DNA from: JAPLJM01 sp963708515
GTDB taxonomy: Bacteria; Desulfobacterota; Syntrophia; Syntrophales; Fen-1087
Reading direction: 5' to 3'
Assembly (NCBI GenBank): GCA_963708515.1
Contig: CAVPSX010000001.1
Location: forward strand, 1-64,000
Length of the DNA: 64,000 bases
Shown: positions 1 to 9,326 of the stretch, piece after piece
Position numbering within the stretch: the stretch's first letter is position 1
How the letters are laid out: the number at the start of each line of letters is the position of its first letter
The notes under the pieces: generated by a model
What the model saw: only the letters and a program-made list of their open reading frames with translations
What the model was told of the DNA's origin: nothing
Database searches by the model: none
Program-made: the position numbers and the translations under genes

Positions 1-831
1 GGTCGCGGCCGCCCTGCGCGACGAAGCCGAGGCGATCATCGCCGAGGCGACCCGGGACCACGCCGCGATGGCCCGCCTGGGCATGGACCTCCTGCCGACA
101 CCGGGCGACCGGCCGCTCCGCCTCCTGACCCACTGCAACACGGGGCCGCTCGCCTGCGGCCAGGTAGGGACGGCCCTGGGGGTCGTGCAGGCGCTCGCCG
201 CCGACGGGAGGGAGGTCCACGTCTATGTCGACGAGACGCGACCCTGGCTCCAGGGCGCCCGGCTGACGGCATGGGAGCTCGGCCAGGCCGGGATCCCGTA
301 CACGCTCCTCGCCGACGCGGCGGCCGGCTGGCTGCTTCCTCCGTCGACGTGGATGCCGTCCTGGTGGGCGCCGACCGGATCGCCGCCAATGGCGACGTCG
401 CCAACAAGGTCGGCACCTACCCGCTGGCAGTCCTGGCGACCCGCCACGGCGTGCCCTCTATGTCGTCGCCCCCACGGTCACCCTCGACGGCGACGCCGAG
501 GACGGCTCGCAGATCAGCGTGGAGATGCGCTCCGCCGGCGAAGTCACCTCCTTCGGCGGGCGTCGGGTGGCACCCGCCGGTGCCGCCGCGCTCAATCCTT
601 CGTTCGACGTGACGCCCGCGGAGCTCGTCACCGCGCTCGTCACGGAAGCCGGCGTCCTGCGCGCCCCGTACGGTTCCTCCATCGGCCGTGCGATCGAGGT
701 GCGCGAAGCCCGCCGGCCCGCCCCTCCGGCGGGGCTCGACGGCCCCGTCGCGACCGGCCCGGCCTCGCTCGGCGACGCCCTCGCCGACCTGACCGGCCAC
801 GCCCCCGCCGACCTGCCCGCGGAGGCAAGAG
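1..831 (+). CDS. mtnA: S-methyl-5-thioribose-1-phosphate isomerase, 5' end outside window, frame broken
   Basis: Aldose-ketose isomerase of the methionine salvage pathway (5-methylthioribose-1-P to 5-methylthioribulose-1-P). The reading frame is already open at base 2. It shows LLTHCNTG with the family's catalytic Cys, then VDETRPWLQGARLTAWEL, then in a second frame VGADRIAANGDVANKVGTY with the catalytic Asp, and in a third frame VEMRSAGEVTSFGG and the FDVTPAELVTALVTEAGV tail. The two frame changes, near 335-345 and 460-465, each fit one missing base (the second inside a C run), so I read them as sequencing errors. No clear stop is visible before the next start at 832, so the 3' end is approximate. 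It lies upstream of ahcY and metK in a SAM-recycling neighbourhood. Confidence 0.85.
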
Positions 832-1718
832 ATGGCCACCTCCGCCGTGTCGTCGGCGGCCATGCGCGGTCTCACGGTTCGGACGACGACGGATCGCGGC
901 CTGCTGCGCGCGTTCCTGGACCGCGACCGCCTCTTCGCCGCCTACGCGATCTGCGACCTCGACGTCCGCGAGTCGCCCGCACCCGGTGGGGCGTCGCGCT
1001 CGCCGGCGACGAGCCCAGCGCGGTCGTCCTCGAGTACGCCGGCTACGCCCCGCAGCCGGTCTTCGTGATGGGCGAGAACGCGGGCATCTCGGCCATCCTC
1101 GGCGAGCTCATCCGGCCGCGCGCCGCCTATGCGGCGCTGCTGCCGGCGAGCCTTCCCGCGGTGGAGGCGCACTACCGCGTCGAGCCGGGACCGCAGATGG
1201 TCCGGATGTGGGTCGACCGGGCGTCCTTCCGCCCGTGCCCGGCGGATGTCGCCCGCCTGCTGCCCGTCGAGGTGGGCGACCTCAACCGGCTCTACCAGCT
1301 GGGGTTCACCGCCTGGCTCCCGCAGTCCGCGATCACCGAGGGCGTCTACTACGGGATCCGGATCGGCGGCCGCCTGGTGTCCGCCGCCGGGACCCACGTG
1401 GTCTCGCCGGAGGCACGCCTGGGCGTCGTGGGCAACGTCATGACCCACGCCGACTACCGGGGCCGAGGGTTCGCGACCGCCGTCACCGGTGCGGTGACGG
1501 CCGAGCTCCTGCGCTTCTGCGACGAGGTCGTGCTCAACGTCCGGGCGGACAATCCGCCGGCGCTCGAGGCGTACTTCAAGCTGGGCTATCGCGAGCACGT
1601 GCGCTTCGAGGAGCGCCTGGTCCATCGCGACGTGGAGGGCGCCGGCCTGCTCCGCACGCTGGCCGCTCCGCTGCGGCGCTTCATGCATCGCCGCACGGGA
1701 GACGGTCCCCGAGCGTAG
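832..1718 (+). CDS. GNAT-family N-acetyltransferase (one frameshift)
   Basis: Predicted acetyl-CoA-dependent N-acetyltransferase with unknown acceptor. The N-terminal part from the ATG at 832 reads LRAFLDRDRLFAAYAICDLD. The frame then shifts near 975-980, where restoring one T in GAG-TTC gives a continuous protein through WGVALAGDEPSAVVLEYAG. The C-terminal half carries the acetyl-CoA loop motif as GNVMTHADYRGRGFATAV, followed by LNVRADNPPALEAYFKLGY, a typical GNAT beta6-beta7 ending. The protein is about 295 residues, longer than a minimal GNAT, and its N-terminal half resembles the double-GNAT architecture in which only the C-terminal domain binds cofactor. It follows mtnA with no visible gap. 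Confidence 0.75.
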
Positions 1719-1828
1719 GCGGGCGGCCCCGGCGCCGGCGGTCCGGGGGCCTCGGTCGCTCCGTCGGGCATAATCCACGGGCCGCCTGCTCGAACCGGCC
1801 CCCCGCGGCCCCCCGGAGACCTCGCCCC

Positions 1829-3106
1829 ATGTCGACCCCGACCACGCTGCCGCCCCACGACGTCACCGACCTCGCTCTCGCCGACGAGGGCGTTCGGCGC
1901 ATCGAATGGGCCGAACGCGAGATGCCCGTTCTGCGCCTCATCCGCGAGCGATTCGAGCGCGAGCGGCCGCTCGCCGGGATCAGGATCGCGGCCTGCCTGC
2001 ACGTCACGACCGAGACCGCGAACCTGGCGCGGACGCTGGCGGCCGGCGGCGCGGAGGTTGTCCTGGCGGCCAGCAACCCACTCTCCACGAAGGACGACGT
2101 CGCGGCAGCGCTCACGGCGCGCTACGGGATCGGTGTCTTCGCCCGCCGCGGCGAGGATCGCGAGACCTACTACCGGCACCTCAACGCAATCGCCGACACG
2201 AAGCCCCAGATCACCATGGACGACGGCTGCGACCTGGTCAGCCTGCTCCACGACTCGCGGACGGAGCTGCTGCCCGGCGTCCTCGCCGGGACCGAGGAGA
2301 CGACCACCGGGGTGATCCGCCTCCGGGCGATGGCCGAGGACGGCGCCCTGCGCTTCCCCGTCGTCGCCGTCAACGAGGCCGAGACCAAGCACCTCTTCGA
2401 CAATCGCTATGGGACCGGCCAGAGCACGCTCGACGGGATCCTGCGGGCGACGAACATCCTCATGGCCGGCCGGCGGGTCGTCGTCGCCGGCTACGGCTGG
2501 GTCGGCAAGGGGATCGCCTCGCGGCTGAAGGGCCACGGCGCGCACGTGGCCATCGTCGAGGTCAACCCCGTGCGCGCCCTGGAGGCGCTGATGGACGGCT
2601 TCGAGGTGAAGACGGTCGACCAGGCAGCACCGTGGGGCGAGCTGTTCGTCACCGCGACCGGCAACGTCAACGTCTTCCGGCGCGAGCACTTCGTGGCGAT
2701 GCCGGACGGGGCGATCATGGCCAACAGCGGCCACTTCGACGCGGAGCTGGATCTCGTTGCCCTGCGGGCGCTTGCCGAGGGCCACGTCCGCGAGGTGCGC
2801 GAGAACGTCCAGGAGTTCGACCTGGGGCCCGAGAAGCTGCACCTGATCGCCGAGGGGCGGCTGGTCAACCTCGGCGCCGCCGAGGGGCATCCGGCCGCGG
2901 TCATGGACATGAGCTTCGCGAACCAGGCGCTCTCGGCGGAGTACGTCGTCGCGAGCCACGCCGCGCTCGAGCCGACCGTCTACGTCGTCCCCGAAGCGAT
3001 CGACGCCGAAGTCGCCCGCCTGAAGCTCGAGGCGCTCGGGATCCATATCGACGACATGACCGACGAGCAGAAGGCGTACATGGCCAGCTGGCACACCGGC
3101 ACGTAA
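1829..3106 (+). CDS. ahcY: Adenosylhomocysteinase
   Basis: NAD-dependent hydrolysis of S-adenosylhomocysteine to adenosine and homocysteine, relieving product inhibition of methyltransferases. The 425-residue protein has the substrate-domain motifs LHVTTETANLARTLAAGGA and NPLSTKDDVAAAL, the NAD-binding loop GYGWVGKGIA at about residue 221, and the C-terminal NLGAAEGHPAAVMDMSFANQ. Its length fits the short form lacking the roughly 40-residue insertion of eukaryotic and proteobacterial enzymes. I chose the ATG at 1829 because the protein aligns from there; the open frame runs far upstream only because the DNA is GC-rich. A possible -10 box (CATAAT) lies about 60 bases upstream. Confidence 0.95.
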   Translation: MSTPTTLPPHDVTDLALADEGVRRIEWAEREMPVLRLIRERFERERPLAGIRIAACLHVTTETANLARTLAAGGAEVVLAASNPLSTKDDVAAALTARYGIGVFARRGEDRETYYRHLNAIADTKPQITMDDGCDLVSLLHDSRTELLPGVLAGTEETTTGVIRLRAMAEDGALRFPVVAVNEAETKHLFDNRYGTGQSTLDGILRATNILMAGRRVVVAGYGWVGKGIASRLKGHGAHVAIVEVNPVRALEALMDGFEVKTVDQAAPWGELFVTATGNVNVFRREHFVAMPDGAIMANSGHFDAELDLVALRALAEGHVREVRENVQEFDLGPEKLHLIAEGRLVNLGAAEGHPAAVMDMSFANQALSAEYVVASHAALEPTVYVVPEAIDAEVARLKLEALGIHIDDMTDEQKAYMASWHTGT

Positions 3107-3125
3107 GCGCGGACGAACGAACGCA

Positions 3126-5093
3126 ATGACGAACGACGTGGCCCGCCGCGCGATCGCGCCGTACGGCAGCTGGCGCTCGACGATTGCACCCGAGGCGCTC
3201 GTCGCCGGCGTCGTCCGCCTTGCGGAGGTGCGCTGGGACGGCGAGGACCTCCTGTGGCTGGAGGGGAGGCCTGACGATGGCGGCCGGGCGACGCTGGTGC
3301 GGTTGCGTCCCGGAGGAACGCCGCAGGACGTGAGCCCACCCGGGGTCGATGTCCGGACGCGCGTCCATGAGTACGGCGGCGCGGCCTTCCTGGCCGACGG
3401 GGACGTGCTGGTCGTCTCCGACTTCGCGACCGGGCGCCTGCTGCGGGTGGCGGACGACCGGACGGCAACGCCCATGACCCCCGAGGGGCCATTCCGCTTC
3501 GCCGACCTGGCGCTGGACCGTGGACGGGGGCGCCTGATCGCCGTCCGCGAGGACCACACGGGCCCGGGCGAGGCGCTGAATGCACTGGTCGCGATCCCCC
3601 TCGACGGCTCGGGCGCCGCGGCGGAGGGCGCCATCGAGGTGCTCGTGGAGGGCAGCGACTTCGTCTCATCGCCGCGCGTCGCGCCCGATGGGACCCGCCT
3701 TGCCTGGCTGCGCTGGGATCATCCGAACCTGCCGTGGGATGGTGTGGAGTGCGTCGTCGCCGAGCTCGGCCCGAACGGCCGCCCCGACTCCGGGCGGGTG
3801 GTGGCGGGGGACGCCTCGACCTGGACGTCGCAGCCCCGCTGGTCACCCGACGGATCGCTCGTCGTGGCGTCCGAGCCCGGTGCGTGGATGGGCCTGCACC
3901 GCTGGGACGGGGAGCGTCTGGCGCCCCTGACGGCCGCGATCGACGCCGAGTTCGCCGGCCCCGACTGGGTGTTCGGCCTCGTGTCGCATGGCGTGTCCGC
4001 CGACGGGCTGATCGTCGCCGTCGGGCGTGCCGCCGGGCGCGATCGCCTGTGGCGGATCGACCCCACGGGAGCGCAGGCGCCCACGGCCGTCGAGCTGCCG
4101 TTCACCTCGATCACCGACCTCGCCGTCCGGGGCGCGGAAGTGGCCGCCATCGCTGCCGCGCCGGACATGTTCCGCGCGCTCGTGCGGATCGACCTCGCGA
4201 CCGGTGCCTGGAGCGCCGTCCGCCGTTCCACGCAGCTGGAGCTCGACCCCGCCGTTGTCTCTGTCGGCGTTCCCGTGGAGTTCCCGACGGCCGGCGAGCG
4301 GACGGCGCACGGGATCCTGTACCGCCCGACGAACCCGGCGTTCCGGGCGCCCGACGGGGAGCTGCCGCCGCTCGTCGTGACGAGCCATGGGGGCCCGACC
4401 TCGGGTGCCTCCACCGGGCTGAGCCTGGTGCACCAGCTGCTGACAAGCCGCGGCCTCGCCGTCCTCGACGTCGACTACGGCGGCAGCACGGGGTACGGCA
4501 GGGCCTACCGGAAGCGCCTCGAGGGGACCTGGGGCGTGACCGACGTCGACGACTGCATCGCCGGCGCGCAGGAGCTGGCCCGGCGCGGCGAAGCGGATCC
4601 GGAGCGGCTCGCCATCGAGGGGGGCAGCGCGTCCGGGTACACCACGCTGTGTGCCCTCGCGTTTCACGATGTCTTCCGCGCCGGCGTGAGCTACTTCGGC
4701 CTCGGGAACCTCGAGTCCTTCGTCGCCGAGACGCACAAGTTCGAATCGCGCTACCTCGACCGGCTCATCGGACCGTACCCCGCGGCCGCCGACCTGTACC
4801 GTGCCCGCTCGCCGATCCTCCACGCCGAGGGCTTCTCCTGCCCCGTGCTCGTGCTCCAGGGGCTGGACGACCACGTGGTCCCCCCGACGGAGGCCGAGCG
4901 GATCGTCGCCGCCCTCGCGGCGAAGGGGATCCCCCATGTCTACCTGGCGTTCGAGGGCGAGGACCACGGGTTCCGCAAGGCCGCCAACATCGTGCGCTCC
5001 GCGCAGGCCGAGCTGGCGTTCTACGGGGGCGTCTTCGGCTTCGTCCCGGCGGACGACCTGCCGGCCCTGCCGTGGAGCGCTGCACGCGCGTGA
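3126..5093 (+). CDS. S9 family (prolyl oligopeptidase-type) serine peptidase
   Basis: 655-residue predicted peptidase: an N-terminal beta-propeller region of WD40-like/TolB-like repeats (SPDGSLVVASEPG, APDGTRLAWLRWD) followed by an alpha/beta-hydrolase domain from about residue 400. The catalytic set is visible: nucleophile in GGSASGY (about residue 501), Asp in QGLDDHVVPP (about 581) and His in EDHGFRKAA (about 614). The oxyanion-side motif HGGPTSG is also present. No signal peptide is seen, so it is probably cytoplasmic. The start is 20 bases after the ahcY stop and the stop overlaps the next ATG by one base, so translation is likely coupled. The substrate is unknown; acylaminoacyl peptidase is the closest general description. 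Confidence 0.9.
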   Translation: MTNDVARRAIAPYGSWRSTIAPEALVAGVVRLAEVRWDGEDLLWLEGRPDDGGRATLVRLRPGGTPQDVSPPGVDVRTRVHEYGGAAFLADGDVLVVSDFATGRLLRVADDRTATPMTPEGPFRFADLALDRGRGRLIAVREDHTGPGEALNALVAIPLDGSGAAAEGAIEVLVEGSDFVSSPRVAPDGTRLAWLRWDHPNLPWDGVECVVAELGPNGRPDSGRVVAGDASTWTSQPRWSPDGSLVVASEPGAWMGLHRWDGERLAPLTAAIDAEFAGPDWVFGLVSHGVSADGLIVAVGRAAGRDRLWRIDPTGAQAPTAVELPFTSITDLAVRGAEVAAIAAAPDMFRALVRIDLATGAWSAVRRSTQLELDPAVVSVGVPVEFPTAGERTAHGILYRPTNPAFRAPDGELPPLVVTSHGGPTSGASTGLSLVHQLLTSRGLAVLDVDYGGSTGYGRAYRKRLEGTWGVTDVDDCIAGAQELARRGEADPERLAIEGGSASGYTTLCALAFHDVFRAGVSYFGLGNLESFVAETHKFESRYLDRLIGPYPAAADLYRARSPILHAEGFSCPVLVLQGLDDHVVPPTEAERIVAALAAKGIPHVYLAFEGEDHGFRKAANIVRSAQAELAFYGGVFGFVPADDLPALPWSAARA

Positions 5094-5806
5094 TGCGCGC
5101 CCGGGGTCGTGCGGCCGTCCTGGTCCTGGCGCTCGTCGCCGGGGCGTGCGCGCCGACGCCGGCCCCGGTGTCGCCGGCTCCGCTGTCGCCGACCGCGGCT
5201 GCCCCGACGCTCGCCCCGTCCGCAGCGCCGACGCCGACGCCATCGCCGGTCGCCACGGCCACGCCCACCGCCGTGCCGACGCCGTCCCCGAGCGCCTCCC
5301 CGGCACCGACGCCCGCGGCCGGCCCGGCCGGGCGGCCGACCCGGGTGGCCGTCCCCGGGCTCGACATCGACCTGCCGGTGGTCAACCCACCGAAGAGATC
5401 CACCTTCCCGCTGTGCGACGTGGCGGAGTTCTTCCGGCCACCGACCTTCCAGCACCCGGGCGCCGGGGGCGTCACGTACATCTACGCCCACGCCCGGGAG
5501 GGGATGTTCCTGCCGATCCTCCGCAGGTCCCAGCAGAACCGCGGGAGGTCGATGATCGGTGGGACCGTCTTCGTCTGGACGGCGCGGAACTACCTCTACC
5601 GGTACCGGATCGTCCAGGTTCGGCGGTTCCAGGCGAGTCTCGACTGGGCCTATGGCCTGCCGCCGAACTCGCTCGTCCTGCAGACCTCCGAGACCCCGTA
5701 CCGGGATGGCACGAAGGTGATGCTCGTCGCCCGGCAGGTTGGCGACCCGGTGAGGGCGACGCTTGCGGAGTCGCGCCCAACGCCGCGGCCCGTCGCCTGC
5801 AGCTGA
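5093..5806 (+). CDS. Sortase-like lipoprotein lacking the usual catalytic Cys
   Basis: 237 residues. It starts with a lipoprotein signal peptide ending in VAGAC, then about 60 residues of Pro/Thr/Ala-rich linker, then a sortase-fold region. Recognisable parts are VAVPGLDIDLPVV near the domain start, VTYIYAHAREGMFLPIL carrying the His, and the final strand pair LVLQTSETP...KVMLVARQV carrying the Arg. In active sortases the TLxTC Cys stands where this protein has Ser (LQTS). Another Cys sits earlier, in STFPLCDVAEFF. The fold call is moderately safe; transpeptidase activity is doubtful. The ATG overlaps the stop codon of the upstream peptidase by one base. Confidence 0.65.
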   Translation: MRARGRAAVLVLALVAGACAPTPAPVSPAPLSPTAAAPTLAPSAAPTPTPSPVATATPTAVPTPSPSASPAPTPAAGPAGRPTRVAVPGLDIDLPVVNPPKRSTFPLCDVAEFFRPPTFQHPGAGGVTYIYAHAREGMFLPILRRSQQNRGRSMIGGTVFVWTARNYLYRYRIVQVRRFQASLDWAYGLPPNSLVLQTSETPYRDGTKVMLVARQVGDPVRATLAESRPTPRPVACS

Positions 5807-5841
5807 CGCGCCGGACTCGCACCCGGCAGCGCCTCTGGTGG

Positions 5842-5847
5842 TAGGCT
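5842..5847 (+). promoter_or_regulatory. -10 box TAGGCT of metK
   Basis: TAGGCT ends 10 bases before the metK ATG at 5858, with no Shine-Dalgarno sequence between them. A start site about 7 bases downstream would leave a leader of only a few bases. No convincing -35 was seen. Confidence 0.4.
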
Positions 5848-5857
5848 CACCCGCATC

Positions 5858-7045
5858 ATGACCAGCATCGTGGACGCCCCGAGCTATCTCTTCACGTCCG
5901 AGTCGGTGACCGAGGGCCACCCGGACAAGATGTGCGACCAGATCTCGGACGCGATCCTCGACTCGATCATCCGGGACGACCCGGACGCGCGGGTCGCCTG
6001 CGAGACCGCCACGACGACAGGTCTCGTTGCGGTCCTCGGCGAGATCACCACCTCGACCTACATCGACTTCCAGTCGGTCGTGCGCGAAACCGTCCGCGAG
6101 ATCGGCTACACGAAGGCCGACTACGGGTTCGACTACCAGACGTGCGGCGCCCTGGTGAGCATCAAGGAGCAATCGCCCGACATCGCCCGCGGCGTGGATG
6201 CCCGGGAGCTGGGGGCCGGTGACCAGGGGATGATGTTCGGCTTCGCCTGCCGCGAGACTCCCGAGCTCATGCCGCTCCCCATCGCGCTCGCCCATCGGCT
6301 GGCGCGCCGTCTCGCCGAGGCCCGGAAGTCGGGCCAGCTGCCCTACCTGCGTCCCGACGGGAAGACGCAGGTGACCGTGGAGTACCGCAACGGCGTCCCC
6401 GCGCAGGTCACCACCGTGGTGCTCGCCGCCCAGCACGATCCGGACGCACCGGACGCGATGCGGGACGAGCTCGTGGAGGCCGTGATCCTGCCCGTGATCC
6501 CCGCGCACCTGCGCCCGACCGACCCGGTCATGCACGTCAACCCGACCGGGCGCTTCGTCATCGGCGGGCCGATGGGCGATGCCGGGCTGACCGGCCGCAA
6601 GATCATCGTGGACACCTACGGCGGCATGGCGCGCCACGGCGGCGGCGCCTTCTCCGGCAAGGACCCGACGAAGGTCGACCGGTCGGCTGCGTACGCTGCC
6701 CGCTGGGTCGCCAAGAACGTCGTCGCCGCAGGCCTCGCCGATCGTTTCGAGCTCGAGGTGGCGTACGGCATCGGGATCGCCACGCCGATCTCGCTGTCCA
6801 TCGAGACGTTCGGGACGGGGCACGTCGGGGACGAGCAGATCCTCGCCGCGATCACGAAGCTCTTCGACCTTCGGCCGGCCCACATCATCGAGGCGCTGGA
6901 CCTGCGGACGCCGATCTACCGCCAGACCGCCGCCTACGGGCACTTTGGGCGCCCCGATCTCGACCTCCCGTGGGAGCGCACGGACAAGGCCGTGCTGCTG
7001 GCGGACGCCTGCGGCCTCCGGGTCCCCGAGCCGGTCGAAGGCTGA
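5858..7045 (+). CDS. metK: S-adenosylmethionine synthase
   Basis: Makes SAM from ATP and methionine in the cytoplasm. The 395-residue protein is full length for the family. It shows FTSESVTEGHPDKMCDQISD near the N-terminus (ATP/Mg site), the signature GAGDQGMMFG at about residue 122, and the P-loop-like GGGAFSGKDPTKVDRSAAY around residue 265. Together with mtnA and ahcY upstream it makes this stretch a methionine-cycle neighbourhood. The likely promoter is nearly leaderless (TAGGCT at 5842). Confidence 0.97.
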   Translation: MTSIVDAPSYLFTSESVTEGHPDKMCDQISDAILDSIIRDDPDARVACETATTTGLVAVLGEITTSTYIDFQSVVRETVREIGYTKADYGFDYQTCGALVSIKEQSPDIARGVDARELGAGDQGMMFGFACRETPELMPLPIALAHRLARRLAEARKSGQLPYLRPDGKTQVTVEYRNGVPAQVTTVVLAAQHDPDAPDAMRDELVEAVILPVIPAHLRPTDPVMHVNPTGRFVIGGPMGDAGLTGRKIIVDTYGGMARHGGGAFSGKDPTKVDRSAAYAARWVAKNVVAAGLADRFELEVAYGIGIATPISLSIETFGTGHVGDEQILAAITKLFDLRPAHIIEALDLRTPIYRQTAAYGHFGRPDLDLPWERTDKAVLLADACGLRVPEPVEG

Positions 7046-7167
7046 GCCGGGGGCGTACCCTGGGGCCATCGAGCCGCCCGGACCATCGATCACTTCACAT
7101 CTGAGGCCAAGGGGTCCATCCTCCCTGTCCGGGCACGCGACGTGCCCGCGCCAGACGGGGGAAACGA

Positions 7168-8133
7168 GTGCCCGTGACGGACGCGGCCGGCGCCGGGACA
7201 ACGCCCGCACCTGTCGACGCTCGACGAGCGATCGACGCTGTCGGACGGTCGCGCGCGTCCCGGAGGGTATCGCGCGCCCTCGTGGCGGCCCTCGTTGCCG
7301 CGCTCCTCGTGCCGGGTGGCGTCCTCGCCGAGGAACCCGCCGCCACGGCCACGCCGGCACCCAGCCTGGAGTCGACACCCGCCCCGGAGCCGACGCCGAC
7401 GGTTGCCCCGACGTCCGCGCCGAGCGTGGCTCCGACACCGACCCCCGAGCTCACGGTCGTCCCCGTCCCGACGCCCGACCCGGATGCGCCGGCGGCGGCC
7501 GTGCCCGTGCCGGCACCATCGCCGGTGACCGTCACACGCTACCTGTACCGGTCGGGCGCGGTGGTGAAGCAGTACACGAACTACTGGTGCGTTCCGGCGT
7601 CGGTTCAGACGATGGCCAACCTGGTTCTCGGTACGCGCGACACGAGCTACGCGACGCAGAAGCTCATCGCGTCGGTGACGTACCGCTTCAACCGCTACCG
7701 CTACAACGGGCCCGGCAACGACATCCGCGGCTGGGCCGGCGCGCTCAACTGGCGCCTGCCGGACACGCTCCCCGTCGTGTACCGGGACCGCTCGTATCCC
7801 ACGCGGTCGGCGGCCCTGAATGCCATCGTCGACTCGATCAACGAGACCGGCTACCCGGTCGGCATCACGGTGTGGCACGGAGGGCACGCCTGGTCGGTCG
7901 TGGGGTACAGCGCCCGCCAGGTTCCCGGCGACGTCGCAAGCCGCCAGATTCTCGGCTTCTACGTCGTCGGTCCGCTCGGGTCGCCCCGCGACCCGTGGCC
8001 GGTGAGGTACATGCTGGTCGACTCCTTCGTCAACCAGTACAGCCGCTACTACGAAGACAAGGATCGCCAGCCGTGGCACAACGACTACGTGCTGGTGCGC
8101 CCGGAGCGGACGACGACGTTCTCGCGGCCCTGA
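7168..8133 (+). CDS. Secreted C39-like cysteine peptidase-fold protein
   Basis: 321 residues from a GTG start. A hydrophobic segment (about residues 37-50, ALVAALVAALLVPGG, followed by VLAEE) looks like a Sec signal peptide preceded by a long charged N-terminus. Next comes about 75 residues of Pro/Thr-rich linker, then a papain-like C39 domain. The likely catalytic Cys is in YTNYWCVPASVQTMAN and the His in GGHAWSVVGYS, spaced as in peptidase C39-like proteins. No ABC exporter is adjacent, so this is not an obvious bacteriocin-maturation protease; surface or secreted hydrolysis is an inference. The alternative start at ATG codons further in would lose the signal peptide. Confidence 0.7.
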   Translation: MPVTDAAGAGTTPAPVDARRAIDAVGRSRASRRVSRALVAALVAALLVPGGVLAEEPAATATPAPSLESTPAPEPTPTVAPTSAPSVAPTPTPELTVVPVPTPDPDAPAAAVPVPAPSPVTVTRYLYRSGAVVKQYTNYWCVPASVQTMANLVLGTRDTSYATQKLIASVTYRFNRYRYNGPGNDIRGWAGALNWRLPDTLPVVYRDRSYPTRSAALNAIVDSINETGYPVGITVWHGGHAWSVVGYSARQVPGDVASRQILGFYVVGPLGSPRDPWPVRYMLVDSFVNQYSRYYEDKDRQPWHNDYVLVRPERTTTFSRP

Positions 8134-8237
8134 ACGGGGCTGCCGCGGGTCCGCGGATGCCCTGGGCGGACGGATGCCCTCGGCCGGGGGATGCCTCGGC
8201 CCGCCGGGGTGCCGGACATCGCGACACCCGCGGCCCG

Positions 8238-8243
8238 TAGAAT
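8238..8243 (+). promoter_or_regulatory. -10 box TAGAAT placing the start site on the manC ATG
   Basis: TAGAAT is followed by seven bases (CAGCGGC) and then the ATG at 8251, so the predicted first transcribed base is at or next to the start codon. There is no Shine-Dalgarno sequence. This is the layout of a leaderless mRNA. Confidence 0.45.
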
Positions 8244-8250
8244 CAGCGGC

Positions 8251-9326
8251 ATGTACGCCGTGATCCTCGCCGGCGGCGGCGGCACGCGGCTCTGGCCCCT
8301 CTCGCGCCCCGAACGGCCGAAGCCCTTCCTGCCGCTCGTCGGCGAGCGGACCCTGCTGCGCGCCACGTTCGACCGCGTGCGGCCCCTGCTGGACGCGCCG
8401 GGCGACGTCGTCGTCGTGGTCGACCGCCGCCACGCCGACCTGGTCCGCGATCTGCTCCCGGAGCTTCCGCCGGGCAACGTGCTGGCCGAGCCCACCGGCC
8501 GGAACACGGCGGCGGCCATCGCCCTGGCCGCCGTGGCGCTGGGTCGCGCGGACGACGACGTGATGGCCGTCCTGCCGGCCGATCACCAGGTCCTGGACGA
8601 GGACGGGTTCCGCGCCCTGCTGGCGCGGGGGGCGGCCGTGGCCGGCGCGGCAGATCGCCCGCTCGTCACGCTGGGGATCGCGCCCTCCGGTCCGGAGACC
8701 GGGTACGGGTACATCGTGGCAGGCGGCGCCCGTCCGAGCCGGGCGCCCACGCCGTGCGCCGCTTCGTCGAGAAGCCGGCGTCCGACGCCGCGGCGGCGCT
8801 CCTCGCGGGTCCGGATCCCGTGGCATGGAACGCGGGGATCTTCCTCTGGCGGCGCGACACGATCCTCGCCGCCCTCGAGGCGTCGGCGCCCGACATCCTG
8901 GCCGCGGTGCGTGCGGGGATCGCCGGCGGGCCGGGCGCGCTCGAGGAGGCATACGCCACCGTGCGGGCGACCTCGATCGACTACGCGGTGATGGAGCCGG
9001 CCTCGGTCGCGGGCCGCGTGGCGATGCTCCGGGCCGACGTCGGCTGGAGCGACCTCGGCAGCTGGGCCGCCCTGCGTGACGCCCTCGTGGCGCGTGCCGT
9101 CGCGGACGGTGAGCCGGCCGGCGCCGTCGGGTCGGGGCCGCGTCGGGACGTCGGGTCGGAGGGCACGCTGGTGCTGGCCGGGGAGCGGCTCGTGGTGACC
9201 CTGGGCCTGCGTGACATCATCGTCGTCGACACGCCCGATGCGCTGCTCGTCTGCGCCGCCGACCACTCCCAGGAGGTCCGCGGGATCGCCGAGGAGCTCG
9301 CCCGAGCCAGGGAGGAAGACTCGTGA
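8251..9326 (+). CDS. manC: Mannose-1-phosphate guanylyltransferase (one frameshift)
   Basis: Makes GDP-mannose from mannose-1-P and GTP. The N-terminus VILAGGGGTRLWPLSRPERP is the nucleotidyltransferase signature. It is followed by LAEPTGRNTAAAIALAA and VLPADHQV, then after a frame change FVEKP, WNAGIFLWRRD and ADVGWSDLGSWAAL, all diagnostic of the ManC/RfbM catalytic domain. The break lies near 8735-8745 and one missing base restores it. No C-terminal isomerase (type II PMI) domain is present; the protein is about 358 residues. Its stop overlaps the phosphohexomutase start by four bases (GTGA), so the two steps toward GDP-mannose are probably translationally coupled. Confidence 0.88.

Noticed and set aside
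1719..1828. SAH or SAM riboswitch ahead of ahcY or metK
   Set aside because: The 110 bases before ahcY and about 50 before metK show no conserved riboswitch core; the metK leader is too short.
68..3106. One continuous 1012-codon frame that would fuse mtnA, junk and ahcY
   Set aside because: Only its two ends encode recognisable protein; the middle is Arg/Pro-rich off-frame translation of the GNAT gene. ahcY starts at 1829.
1586..3634. Very long minus-strand frames in the GC-rich segment (also 3843-5306, 5021-7438 and 7090-8952)
   Set aside because: They are opposite well-supported genes, Arg/Gly/Pro-rich, and show no domain; GC-rich DNA lacks chance stop codons.
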